Shown piece by piece: positions 47,762 through 61,420 of a stretch of 64,000 bases of DNA (positions are counted from its first letter, which is position 1; each line of letters opens with the position of its first letter). Made by a program: the position numbers and the translations under genes. The notes below the pieces were generated by a model, which was given only the letters and a program-made list of their open reading frames with translations, ran no database searches and was not told the DNA's origin. The DNA is taken from assembly GCF_037038585.1 (NCBI RefSeq), contig NC_092523.1, positions 47,385,501 to 47,449,500 of the forward strand, given 5' to 3'. The stretch comes from Patagioenas fasciata (lineage: Eukaryota; Chordata; Aves; Columbiformes; Columbidae).

Positions 47762-50700
47762 GAAAAAGAGAGGTGCTGTTTGGGCACCAGTGCTTACTGT
47801 GTAGCTGTTCCTGTGGCCATCTTTTAATGTGGTTAGAACATCAGCTTAGCAACTCTTAAGTTTCAGTGTCTCGATGATAAGGATCATAAAAATAATAATA
47901 AAGAAACACTAGGCTGCTTTTAAATAGTAATCATAAAATTTTTTTTGGTCAAATTGGTTGCTAACATGAAGACAAATCTGAAGACACACACAATGCATTG
48001 TAACTCAGCAGTTAATTTTCTGTTGCCATGACTGATAGGCTATCACATCAGTTCTTGTGGAGTACAGGTGAAGACAGATAAATGAAATGCAGCTGTAATC
48101 CTGCAGTCATTGGAGTTATACACTTAAGTTTGATCATAAGAATACCTGTAGAAAGCTCACTGTCTGCCTAAATGTTTGCTGCATCAGTAGCTACAAATGA
48201 AAATTTATCTGACTTCTTAGTGACATACTTTTGTTGTCTCAGAACAAAATTGGTTGTCAGTTTTTCATTGATAACACACTAAAATGTACTGGGAATTTTC
48301 ATTAGTCTAAGCTTGCATGTATTTGGAAGAGCAACAAGTTAATCTCTGAAGTATGCTGAAGTCATTTAGCATCATAAATTCCATTGACTTTGCACTGTGA
48401 GAGGAGTAGAATTGAACTGAAGCAGAAGGTTAAGCAAACTGAAAAGTGCGGTTGATCACAAATATCAGGCAGAATATTGTGTTTTGGAAGTCTTACTCTT
48501 GTATGAATCTTCTTAAGCCTAAATGGATGTCTGACTGTAAAACTGTTGAAAGACTTGGGCAGGGAGAATTAGCTAAATGTGAATTCATAACTTAATTAGT
48601 AAAGCGTTATGTTTAAACTTTTTTTGATCACTGTTTAAAAGTCGTATTTGCTCTCAAGAAGTATATAAGAAAAGCATTGTGTAACTCTTTTTAGAACCAC
48701 TGTCTTTGCAATAATTATTGTACTGCTGTTTTCTTTACTAGCACACGTCAGTGGTGCAATAGTAGGCAAAAGACTCCAAAGTCCAAGAAAAGCTTTAAGT
48801 GAAAACCATAGAAGATGGTTGAAACTTCACAATTTCGTAAAATTACCGGTCCGTTTTTGCTAGGAAATGTGGTAGTTTGTTTGCTTCTTGACTACTCATT
48901 GATTAACTATTTGTTTGGCAGTTGCTAGGAAGGCTGCAAAACTTGCATGACTCTAGTTTCAGCTATCAGTTATCTTTCTGTGTCTTATCAGGCTGCTGAC
49001 AACTGTTTAATTGAAAAGTTTCACATGCCATTGAAGTGTTATTGTTAGAATAGGCATTAATTCCAAAAGGAGGATATAATCTCATGGCCTGACAGGGAGA
49101 GTCACAGTGTAGGGGGAGGGATGTTATCACTGTCCTAGATAGCAGGCTTGTTTATTTTACAAATCTAGATTATTTTTTCCAAATAACGAAGGACAGAACC
49201 TTTGCTAATTGTAAATATCTCTGAGTGGGGACAAATATTTTACTGTCATTTTGTTACAATAACTTTCACTGAGACTTTAAATACTGCATCCAGTATAACA
49301 AATGGGAATCTCGTTCCTGAGAAATTGCAGTAGTAAGGACGAAACTCGCTTATTTATTTTTACTTGTGTAGTTGTGCATATAAAAAAACCAGTTGCTATG
49401 CTTGACAAAAATAAGATGATGAGAAATGTTAGCAGAAAAGTGGTTTCAGGTTGTTTCTACAGTGGTTTACCGCTAGGACAAGGGGTATTGCACTGTTAAA
49501 TATGAGTAATAGAGTGCATATACATACTCTTTTCCCCTCAGGTCTTGTTTTGCTTTATTAATGTGTTAACATGTTATGCAGCTACAATACTTGTATGTTA
49601 CTGCTGGTAAAAATGTCTTTCACGGTTTTGAAATATAGTGGTTTAAAGGAACTGTACCTGCCTGTTTTTTTTTTCCTAACTGATGGTCACTAGATGGAAG
49701 GATGCCTTTTTTTTTTTTTGACCCAGACTCTAATCACAGAATGATGGAACTGACTTGCTAACAAAGGAAGTTTAGAAATTGTAAGGAAGGAGACTTCATT
49801 TTAATTCTTTCAAGGATTGCTAATATTGTACAGCTGAAGTTATTAGGGCAAAAATAGTGATCTTGCTTGGAGGAAGTTTGTGGCCGTAGTCATGGTAGAG
49901 CTGGTTATCAAGTATAGTTACAAAAAACCCCACACAGCAACACTGAGCACTGGGGAATTATATTCAAACTTTTCTTCAGTTTAATTGAAAGCAATGGATA
50001 CAAGTACTTAACAGCATTTTTGATCTTTGCTCACTACAGTGCTTCTCATTTCTTTTGTTTGTCAAATCCCAATGAATCTTTGGGTCCAAACTGAGTCCAC
50101 CCACTGAGTGATTTTGTTGCTTTACAGAATTATGGTGTTCTTTTTATTATAGGTTGTCAGTGTTGCATAGGAAGTTTTGCATAAGTCATTAATATATATG
50201 TGAGCTTTTGGCAGGGGGGATAACTTCACCAAGAACTCTAAATTTTTCTCTTGATGAATAGGCGGGGAAGTTGCATTGTGCTTACTGTCTTTTAAAAAGT
50301 CAATGCTAAGGTTTTTTATTAACAGTTTAAGGAAGTGGAGAAGTTAACAGATTTTAGAACTCCTGAGTTGGTGATTTTTAAGAAAGCATAGTTAAATGCA
50401 TTCTATGAGGTTTCTGGTGTTTCATAGACTAACAAAAGGTTGCTTTATTAGTAGCTTTAATGAACAAATCGCTTTATTGGCTTAGACATACTGGTTGCTT
50501 TGTCGGTCCAAACAGCTATGGGTTCTTGTTTCAATTCACCATTGTGCTAGAGTAGAGAAGTGATAGCCATTGACCTTCTGTTAAAGCACAATAAAAAGTT
50601 TTTTGTGAAGAAGGAAAGTGTGCAGGGAAAAGAGCAATGCAGTTCTCTGACTTGAGTTCAGCAATGTGAAAATCGAGAGACGGTGTACCTCTCCTATTGC

Positions 50701-53700
50701 TTTTCTTGCTAGGTGGCTCAGTATAGTGAACCACCTGAAACAAGAAAAGGCGAGACTGACATTCCGAAGACTGTTTTTCATGGAACCTTTATGTAAAGAA
50801 GGAAGGTATTTGTATTGTAGCTGTAAGGAAGCATATCAAGTAGGTACTCATTCAGTTCTGAATGGAAAGTGTGTTAGTCTTAAAGAAAAAATATTTTTAT
50901 TATTGGTGGTATGGTTTCTTTTATTAAATGATTAACACACGACTTAACTGTAGCCTTGGACTGAATTGTGGCCATATTTTATTTCTTGAATTACTTCCTA
51001 AGAGTTTGTTAAAATGAGCAAATAGTGTTTTTTTTCTTGGCTGTATGGTTAAGACAAAGAGGAAATTTGTTAGACGCTTTAGACTTCCGTTAGCAATAAT
51101 AATTGGTTATCAAAGTTGATGTCTGTATAATGAAAGGATGCTAAATCAGGTGGAATGACCTTGCAGTCCCCCAGCTCATTCCTGGAGTTATCAGATTGCT
51201 TTAAAAACTTATCATTTTACTTGTAAAAGTCGAGCATCTTCCTGTAACTGGAATAACAGTGTTGCAGTTGAAGCTGGGGATTCAGATAGATTTGCCAAAT
51301 GTATTTACATTTATATAACATATGAAGTCATAATCATGATTAAAAGGATTAGGAACTTTTTAAATGAAAGCACTGTATGAAAACAATTTACTGTTCTGTG
51401 CAATTTTTTTTTTTTTTTAGGGTGGGGGAGTACAGTGGAGGTTCTGTAGCTGGCTGATTTCTGGTTTGCAGATTTGCACTGGAGCACTTTTAATTTGGTG
51501 GGAGCAGCTGCTGGAATATATTTTACACTTTAGTTATACTTTGAGTTTTGTTGTAGGGATTGTGTTGTATGCCTGGTGGTTATGATGTGTTGGGCCAAGT
51601 TCACAGTGGTGGCTCTCTTTGTATTACAATAAAATGTTCAAATTACTGTTTTTCTCATGGTGCAGTTTTGTGCCCTAACACATTCCTAATTTCTCAGGAA
51701 AGCAAGTTTTCTCTGAGGCAATTTCTTGGTGAAAGCTATGGCAAGCAGAGACTCTGTCCTAACATAAATTTATGTAGATTTCATTTTTGAGATGGTTTTT
51801 CCCTATAAACTTGTTTCTGCAGTTAAGAATGAGATTTGGTGATCTTGTATATGCACACATTGAGGAGAAGCAGCACACGGAGAGTGCGTTCAGACTGTGC
51901 ATTGCTGATCCTGTTCAGAGAGGAGCTGACTCACCATTGTGCTTTGGTAGCAGCTGTAGCTTAGCAGGGCTATTTAGAGGAACTACCTTTGGACTTGCTT
52001 TAGTTTTCTTCTGAATCTTATAGCATCAAAATGCCATTAATGTAAAATTTACATGGTTTTGCGTGGAGGAAACTTAGAGCAGGGAAGCACATTTTTTTTT
52101 CATTTCCCCTTCCTGTGAGGAGATGGGTTGGAGTTCTTTGCTGCTGCTGTATGCAGTGCCCTCTTTCCTATCTTTTTTTGTTACTGCCTTCCCTGCTTTT
52201 CATCTTTCTCACTGTGGTCTTCAGCATGTGCTAGGATGTTTGTTTTGCTCTCTAGAGCATTCTTTTCTTGGTGCTATCACCCTGTTTCCTTCTGGCTGCA
52301 GTTTTTTTTTGTTTGTCCACTTCTGCCCTCCCACCCTTGTTTTCCATTTTAATGCTGTTTCATTGGTTTTATGTCTTCAAAATACATGGTTTTCTTTTGT
52401 GAGCCTAAAAAATGACTAGAGTCAGCCCCGATTTTTGAAGGAGCCACCTCTTCCAGAGGCCCTGTTAGCACTCCCTTCTGCCAGATATTCACAGATGTTC
52501 CTCAGGAGCTCTGTGCTTGCCACTGAGTCTGGACCTCAGCTCCCTGATGTACAAAATTAAAGGTAATTTATGCCCTCACAATTGTTTAGAATGAATTAAG
52601 GTATTTGAGGTGTGTGACGTGATAATGGTTACTATAAAAATACTGGAAAAGTAGTTGACGTAGAAATCTGGTTCAGAGACAGCAGTTGGCTAAACACAAT
52701 TCACATTTTTAAACTCCTCATGTCCAAAGTATTGTCATGAGTAATGAAATGGAAGAGGTTGTGTGTCATTGAATAATACTTTTTAACCCTTCATGCTGCT
52801 ATGTGGAAATTTGTGTTTTACTAGCCTGCTGTTGGGGAACTGGTTTTGAGGTTGTGTTGATATTATAGTGACTACGCACCATCTGTAACTTGAGTATGTG
52901 GTGGCAGCTGATGCCAGCTGTACATGTCAAAGAAAAGTGGTAATTCTAGTGCAGTTTTCACTGGAAAGATAGATCAAGTAAAGAAAGAAATTGCAAAATT
53001 CTAGCTGTCCAGAGCTCTGCTGCAGATACCTTTTTTCTTTTAATTATATATTTCTTCCTCAATATCAACTTCCTAAACATCCATCTCAATAACAAATGGC
53101 AGCCCACAAACTGCATGTATTGAAGAAAGAAGACACAATTAACATCTGTTAGTTTTAAAACAAGCAACCACCTGCAACATAGAATAAAACATGTACTGCT
53201 GAGCCCTTAGATATCACTGCATCTGCAATAGGGAGAATGCATCTGATATTTGTCTTTCAAAATGTATACCTCAGAATGCTGTTCCTCTAGAGAAATAGTA
53301 AAATCTTTGAATATCATGCAAGAACTTCCTGTAATACAACAAGAAAATCCCCTTAGTGGTTTAGCATTGTGCCTCGGAATCTATACAGAAAATGATTTAA
53401 CATTACGAGCTATAGTGGGAAATGTATGTGGAAGAAATTTCTCTGTGACCCCCTTCCTTAGCTTTCTAATATTCCCTTACAATCAAGCTCACAATCAGAG
53501 CCAAACTTTTTGTAGGTGAATTTGCATCAAATAGTACCAGGCCCTGCAGAGCAACAAAATGCAAAGCTTGCCAATTAATCTTCACCATCCTATGGTAAAT
53601 ATTTGTTCTCCTCCCCACTAAAATCAACAAAATCTGTGGGTCTGACATATTCACACACCACAATGTAATGCAGTGTACTCAATACAGTTCACTAAGTGTT

Positions 53701-54499
53701 CTTATTGGAGTAAAGGGAGGTAAAGCAAACAACTGCCAAGCACCCGAATGAACTTCTATCTACAAATAAGAAAAGACCTAACCATTCTGTTATTTCAAGG
53801 CAACCAAGCTGTCAAGAGAAACTGGGTAGTCAGAGTTTAGCCAAGGTGGGCCTAAAAGAACCTTCAGGACACAAACCTGGGTCTCTAAGTGTGGGATTTT
53901 GCAGCCTATCATGGCCTCAAGAGAGGGCTTTTGTGGAATGCATAAACTTTCCCACTTTAAATCTTTGGTATATCACAGCTAAATAGCAACTGTCTGTTTT
54001 ATCCTCCTTGAATGGCAAAGGCATTTGAACTTTTCCCATCTTATTTGGAAAATCCTTCTCCATTCCACAGATTTTCAGCCACCTCATGTTGTGTAACATA
54101 GCTCAGGTGAAATCAGAGCTCATATTCTCAACTGGAAGTTGTTCTGAAGGTTGTTCTCTGTCTTTTTGAAATCTGAGGGTCTTCTGTACCTGATCTATTC
54201 AGCTATATCAGTTTGACTAATAGAAGAGATTTTTTGCTTTGTAGTATCAGTGCTTTTAACACTGTTCTTCAGACCAAAATTGTCTTAGATAACTCAATTT
54301 CACTTAATTTGAGCAGACTGTTAACCTGACCTTACAGTGTTCAGTTTCCCCTCTTTAGAGTCTAGTGCTGCCTTCAGTGAGACTCTGGCTCATTTGGTTT
54401 CCATAGGGCTTCTGTCATCATCACTGCCTCGCTAATCAGAAGTTATTTTTAACTCATGTAACTGCCTTTTTCATCAGTCCTTTGGGGGTGGAAATGTAG

Positions 54500-54690
54500 A
54501 CAAAGCAGTGGCATGATAGTTGGAAAACTGGGGTTTCTATTCCTAGCTTCTGCCACTGACTTTCTCTGAGATGCTCTTATTTAAGACTGTAATACTCCTT
54601 TTTATGTCTCATCCTCTATAAAATGAGAGTACTTAATCTCATCTGTAGAATGTTTCAAGATCTTTAGGTAAACAGTATTCAGAGTGCTTG
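54500..54690 (+). repeat. CORE-SINE / MIR-like element, most complete copy
   Basis: It shows the MIR blocks in order: a degenerate gggtttctattcctagcttc, tgccactgactttctctgag, then tgtctcatcctctataaaat and gagagtacttaatctc. These correspond to the family's tgggtt-gaatcccagctctgccact, the tgacctt region and the cctcatctgtaaaatgggga block. Confidence 0.65.
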
Positions 54691-57600
54691 TATTTGTTTC
54701 AGTGGATCACAGTCTGTGATGATAGTATAATAATGCAGGTTTTTTTCTTTGTGGAAAAGAGGTAGCACTAGTTCACCATTCTGCATTCAAATGACAGTCT
54801 GTAACTTCTGTAATATTCTTAAGTTAATGTGGTCTTTATGTATAACTATTCATTTTTTAATGGGAGCAGTGACTTCAAGTGAGTTGCTATTAGTTTTACT
54901 TGACATGAGAAGTTTTAATGAAAACAGGCATTTATATTTATTCAGTGTTTCTGGAACTGTTTTAGCAGGTGCTAAATTTCTGTCCTGCTGGTATTGTTCA
55001 AAACACATTTAATGAAACATAAATATTGTTTTCTTGTAATGCATACAATATCTAAGACAGGCGCACAAACTCCAAATGAGAAGCTACTCTGCTTAATGGT
55101 CCACATCTTGTTTTTTCACTCTCATGGAAACAGCTTACTGATATAGCTGCTGCATTAATCCATAATCCAATAAAGGGGATTTATTTGAGGGGTTGAAGGG
55201 AGAGAGAAGAAAAAGAATGTGTCTATACTGTGCTGTGGGCAATAGTTGAGCTAAAAATAAAATAGAGCTCTTGAATGGGCCCGTGTTTGCCTTTCTCAGT
55301 GTGTGAGACATACGCACTAGAGTTTCACAGTAAAATTTTAAGGTGTGATTATATCCTTTCTCCTATTTCTCAAGGAAAAAGACCACACCAACAAACCAAA
55401 CAAGCAACTCCCCAGGCCCAAGTTGTTCTTCCTGTTATCTCAGCTGTCACAAATGCAGGGGTAACTGGGCCACTACTTAAATGTGTACAGTTGGCTTGCA
55501 TTAAATATCATATGGTATTGAATGAATGTTGACCCTCCAGCTTCGGTAAGAACTATGTCAGTTCAGTGTTCAACTCTACTGTAATATATCTAGCACAACT
55601 CTAGTAGCGTATATGCTCAAACATATGGCATCAAGACTGTTCTGAAATTAAGCATTGTATAGGTACCTGTCATGTTGAAGCTCCTACGTAACGATGTAGT
55701 AAAATGTTTGAATTAAAGCCATTCCTGATTGCAAAGAATACATATGGATAGCATGTACCTGTAGCTGAAGGAGGGGCAGCAGATTCTCCATGTGCATTTT
55801 TAAAGCTTTAAAGACAAAACTGGAAGAAGGAATGCATCGATCTTTATTGACGCTGATAAGTATTTACAGAAAGTTCAATGACAGTCTGGTTCTTCCAAGG
55901 GTGTGCTGACAGGCAAGTTTTCAAGTTGATACCTTATTGATAGAATTGCACATTTTTTTTTTTTCTTTTCCCTCAAAGGAAGCTAAGACTTTGATGTAAC
56001 TTTCTTTGAGTTTGGTGCTTCATAGAAACCGAATGCAGGATCTTCAAAAACATTAGTTGTTTTTACTAGAGTTTGAAAGCTACAATTATGTGACTCAGTC
56101 TCTAGAAAGTGAGCCCTGTGGAGTTTTTGACTCTAAATGTCAGGTACAATGGTGTTCATTCCTTTCCCCTTCCTCTGATGTAAAGGCTTTACCTGTAATT
56201 TTTAATGCAGTTTGTAAAGAACTCTGAAGAAACTTTATCAAAATGCTCAGGCTTTGTAGAAAAGATATTAGTACTTACCTTTCTTCTTTAGAATAGGGGT
56301 TGATTTCTAAGAGCTGTTAAATGCCCTATCTGTATCTTGTCAATAACTGTCCATATAAGATATAGAGTATTCATACTTTATTTGAAAATGTTGCTTGTTT
56401 CCCATGTCTGAAATGGATTTCGCAAAACAGCCAAGAAGGCATGCCGATTTTTAATGCTTGAAAATTTCTCATGCTAGAATTGTCATTTAATGAAATGGTG
56501 TTTTATTCCTCTTTCCAGTGTACAGTTTAGATATGAATAATGGTACTGTATTCTTAAGGTTAGATATAAAAGCCAGAGATTATTTGGTGCTGAGGTACAC
56601 ATGTGTATTCCTGTGGGTCTTATTAACTGGAAAGAAGTTTTGAACAGAATTAAGTGAAGGCATAAGAATTACAGGCCTAAAGTTTGATTTTGGCACCTGC
56701 CATAATGTGATACAATCAAAGCCTTGAGCTGTCTATGAAATGCTTGAGGCCGTGGGCTGCAAAGAGAAGCCTGCGGACATCACCGGAGTGTAATCCACAC
56801 AGCACTGCCTGCCTGGCACTGCAAACAGCACTGGCACAAACCGCTGTGAGCGTCCAGGACATCTTGAAGCAAGGTGAAGAGAGGTAAAAAATGGTTCTAG
56901 CAAGCTTGTCCCAGTTTGAGTCCATGTTGCAGGTAGCAGTGAAGGGCAGGGGGAGCTTGACACATCCCTCTGGGTCAGACACAGCAGCAGCCACATCCGT
57001 GTTCTGGCCTGCAGCTCCTCATTCCTCGCTCTGCTAGCAGTGGACTGGTTGCTTCTAAAAATAGTAGGTGTTGCAGATGCTCCTGTTACCACTGCACGAA
57101 GGAACGGGATCCTTCTGCTTTGTTTAAGTAGAATTACAGTCCCTGAATAGGAGCAGAAGAAGAGCTGCAGGAACCCATGCCTCGGTGGACATTGGTGTCT
57201 GGAGCACCTGAATCTGCTTATGGTGCTCATCAGCTGCGTTATATATTGTTTCTTCCAAGTGCAGGTTTTGCTGGTCTTTGAAAACTATAATGCTAATTTA
57301 AACAGCAACCAACAGGGGGGTCTAGCATTAGAAAGGATTGGTTTTTCCCTTTATTTTGAGTTTGGGAATTTGTATGAAGGACAACCAGATTTTTAGAACG
57401 GACTACTCCTCAGATTAGATTGTTAAAGTAGAATTCTTTTAGCAAAGGCAGTCTCTTTTTCATTTGTTGTTGTTTATTTTATTTTTTAACAAGATTGGTC
57501 CATTTAAAATCAATTTCAGTTTTACCCTTTTTGTGCTTCGCTATTGAAGTAGTGGTTACTGGGAGAGAGTACTGTATCCCATTTAAGTTTTAATTATTTT

Positions 57601-60600
57601 CTGTTTGTTCATTCAGAGTGCTGCTGTTTTATAAAGTTCGACAGAATGTTTTGTTAGCAAACAAATTAGAAGTATAAAGCAAACAGCCTTTCCTTCTCTA
57701 ATAAATGCTTCCATTATTCTTTCTTATTAGATAGAATATTATGTCATGGGCCAAACTTGAGTTGATAGCCAAGCTGGAAATGATAATAATGTCTCAGTTG
57801 TGGGAAATAGATAAGGTTACTGATAAACTTCTTATTTTGAAAGGTTCCTGGTGTCGTCTTGAGAGTCTTTTTTCTTTTCTTAGTTTAGACTTATGGGATT
57901 TGTAAACTCTTGATAGCATTACTTTCTGTGTCCTTTTTTTTTTTTTTTTGAGAGATTGGAATTTAGTATTATAAGATGATATATGAAACTATTGGAAATT
58001 GTTGGCATGGATTGTAAAGATCTGAATTTTATCCAGTTAAAGTAGGAGCATGCATGCAATGAATGCAATACTTATTTTCTTGCTTTGATACTAATATAAT
58101 TAAAATATTTAGATAGCCACAGAGCTGAAAGATCTTGCAGGGTAATTTAACAATACTGCATATGAATCTGGATGTGGACACAGATTTAACTGTTAATTTG
58201 AACATCTCAATTTACTAGAGTATTGCACAAAAACCTAGATGGCTGTATGCAAGTTACTGAAAACCTGAGACTTGTTCTCATTGAGAGTAGTTTGAGTTGT
58301 CCCAAGAATTGTCTGTCTATCCAGTACCTTGTGGTAATTCACTCTTAAAGAAGGCCTGGATCAACTGATCTTACATGTGTGAGAAATCATATGTATACAG
58401 GTGAACGGAGCAGGCTATGCAGTAGAATGACAGGTATGGTGCTGTAGATCAGAATACTGACTCTATTTGTGTCTCTCACAATTAGCTACACATCCATATT
58501 ATCATAGAAAAATATTAGATGCCTTTGGTACAGAGCCTTAGCCAAGACCATGCTGTGAAATTTCTTGATGTTTATCTACTTCAGTGATGTTCTACTTGCT
58601 AGAAAGTGAAATTTATTCTGTCTGTTAGTACAAGGTAAGTAAACAGAATTTCTAGTCTTCCATACCTGGTGTTAAATTTAGATTGACTGTTCAAAGAATT
58701 TGGAAGACCCCGAAGGACTGTTAAAGAGTTGCTGTGACAGAGTTTTTTAATCTTATGCAAACTAAACCAAACAGAAAATAAAATTGCAAACCCTCCTTAA
58801 TATCACAGACTGATTTCTACTGAAACAGCTGAAGAACCTAGCAAACTTGTCAACCTCTCTCTTTTGACAATGCAGATTCACATTACTGTAAATCTAGCTG
58901 CTTTTTCCACAGGTATCTGCATCTGTGTTGCTCTGTGAGGTTTTTTCTTTGTAAATCATGGCCTGCAAGTAGGTATGGAAAGTACTGCCTTAGAACAGTA
59001 ACAGAGAATAAGCTTGTCCAGCTTTACGTGCCTCATTTAATGGCATGTAAGCCATTGAAGACTGGTGTACAAGGTCAGTAATAAGTTTTTGCATACGCAG
59101 TAGTTCTTTAGTCTGAAAGAAGATGTTACATTACATTCATTACCCTTACCAGGAGAAATGAGCCTTGGTCTCTGAAAGCCTCTTTGAAAAAATGCCTTGC
59201 CATTTCTGTTTACTCTCCTTCCAATTGCAAAACAAAATTTTTGTGCGAGTAGCTGGATTCACTGGGTTGGAGGAGTTTGAGGTTATCATGGATTACTCAT
59301 GGGAACTACTGCATCCTGAGAAGCTGGTTATTCCAATGCTTATAAAAAATTAAAATTGAAAAAAAAATACGCTACAGCCAAGATACATTGATGGTAGTTT
59401 CAGTCACATCCTGGGAGGGTGGGCCTTTGATGCGACCAAAAGATCAACGTTAAATGCTCTGTTAATGGCCTATTAATGTTTTGTATTTCTTTGTGTGAGG
59501 TTACATACAATTACTCTTCTTTCTGTCTCAGTTAAGCAGGGACCTCAGGGAGATTTTCTTACAGAAAACTGAGAAAATGCACCGATTAATGTGTAGGTTG
59601 TTCTGTTGCTTAGTATTTCCATCAAAGTCATCCTAATCACATCAACATCTGTAAGCATGCCCTGGCATTCATAGATCTGTTAAATTGTCTCTATCTTTCA
59701 AACAGCACAGGCTTAATGCAATGCCTCACCTCTTGATGCTTGTCTGTTTGGACAGTGAGTGATGAAAATGCACAAATAACTGTTAATCTTTCACAGTAAT
59801 CATAGCTTAAACTTTGCTGTCTTTGTAAACTTAACTTGAAATTGCTCTCACTGTAGCTTCATATGTATGCTATAGCACACTTTTGTTTTCGTGATACTGC
59901 TGAATTGCTGAAATAATTTCCTCCTTGTCCAACAGTTGCCGACTTTTTTTGGTTCTGTTTAGTAGAACTAAACCAATATAACCATAAAGAATAAGTACAG
60001 ATTGCATTGCAAATGCCCTTCAATTTTATTTGAAGGTTTTAAGGCTGCACAGATATAACTGAAGATATAATTGGGATTTAGAATTTCTACTGATATATAT
60101 GGAATCAGAAAAGATCATCTCAACATTCCCATTTTCTTCTGTTATCAGCTCTGATAATTAGCATCCACTTTGATCCACAATTTCAGTCATCCTACAGGAG
60201 TTATTTTCCACTCTCATTTCCTCCTTCAAAATAAAAAGGAAGAGGCAACACCAATAACTTAAAGATCTGGCTCTGAATCTCCAGCTGAATCCTAGGTCAT
60301 CTTGACAGACAGCTTGAAACAGTTCATTCTATTACAGTTACCTTAGATGTATAACTGTATGTTGAAGAAACAGTTTCAGCATACCATTGAGATTTTGCAG
60401 TGTGTATGAATGGGGGTAAGAAGATATTGGAAGTGTGCATCTGAGATCTTAAACCCATGGCAGTGTGATAAGGATACTCTGTCACCAGTGTTGCATTAAA
60501 AAATGGATATGTTTGACAGAGTTCTTAGCAAGCTTTTTAGCTCCTTTGACTTCTGCTATAAAATTTTGCAATAAAAATACCTGTCTGTGATTGCAACTTA

Positions 60601-61249
60601 CTGTTGCTATATTTAGACTGAAGTTCTGTGCTGTGTTTGTATGATGTGATCTGTCTGTAGCAATGTCAACTGTGATGTTAGCAATGGAGGAGTATACTAG
60701 AGGGCCTCCACTACAACCATGTTCTAGTTTTTCATTCATCTACCTCAAAGCTTTTCAGTAGTTACCTGTAGTGTTGCTTTTGGATATGGATAGTAAAGCA
60801 CATTTTAAATATTGCATAATGGTCTTCTTCAGCCTCTTCCTTGTTCTATCTTATGCCCATAGTGAAGTCAGTAAGAAGCAATGTACTGAGCTGATGAAGG
60901 GAAAAAAAAATCCTTTATTTTGTAGATATTTAGAAAACCTGTCTTCTGAAGGTGTTCACTCTGCTTTTGCATCTTCAGCTTTGAATAGCAGTATTGAAGT
61001 TTACAGTGAATTGTGATAATTTAAATTAGATCTTTGAAATACAGCAAAATGAGTTTGTTTTGTTTCAGGAAGACACCATGGTGTTGAACTCTGAAGTGCT
61101 TCTACGTTATCTCCACTAGAGCGCACTACCAGCTGCACTGCTTAAGGCCTCCCATGTATTTGCCAAAACACTGATAGTGATGTGATAGTCCTGTGTAAAA
61201 TGTCATTATAAATGTTACAAACCTGTTATCTTGTCATGTGTGCTCGTTA

Positions 61250-61420
61250 AGAAAAACTGGGGTCAGAAGGGACTTTGACAGATCATTGAGACCCTTCTCC
61301 CCAGGACAGAAATCTATCTAGACCAGTGTCTGTCAGGAATGTTTTGATCTGTTTTTAAGTCTTCAGTGAAGATCAGTCCATGTTTTCCCTAACCAGTTTC
61401 TTCTGTGACTTTGTGACTTG
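61250..61420 (-). mobile_element. Ancient CR1/L3-like LINE fragment (reverse)
   Basis: gtcagaagggactttgacag then atcattgagaccc and tctatctagaccagtgtctg track the reversed 3' region of old amniote CR1 elements (agaagggacct...gatcatctagtcc...tatctagaccatccctgacagg). The match continues into the ctgtttttaagtcttcagtga block. It is much more diverged than the 31.5-kb CR1. Confidence 0.6.

Noticed and set aside
49728-49760. CR1-like start (aatcacagaatgatgga) after a T-run
   Set aside because: The resemblance stops after about 20 bases and does not continue into CR1 sequence.
56733-57230. 165-codon minus-strand ORF with an overlapping 92-codon frame
   Set aside because: It lies in a locally GC-richer patch with two open frames at once. 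No domain is recognisable and the length is near chance.
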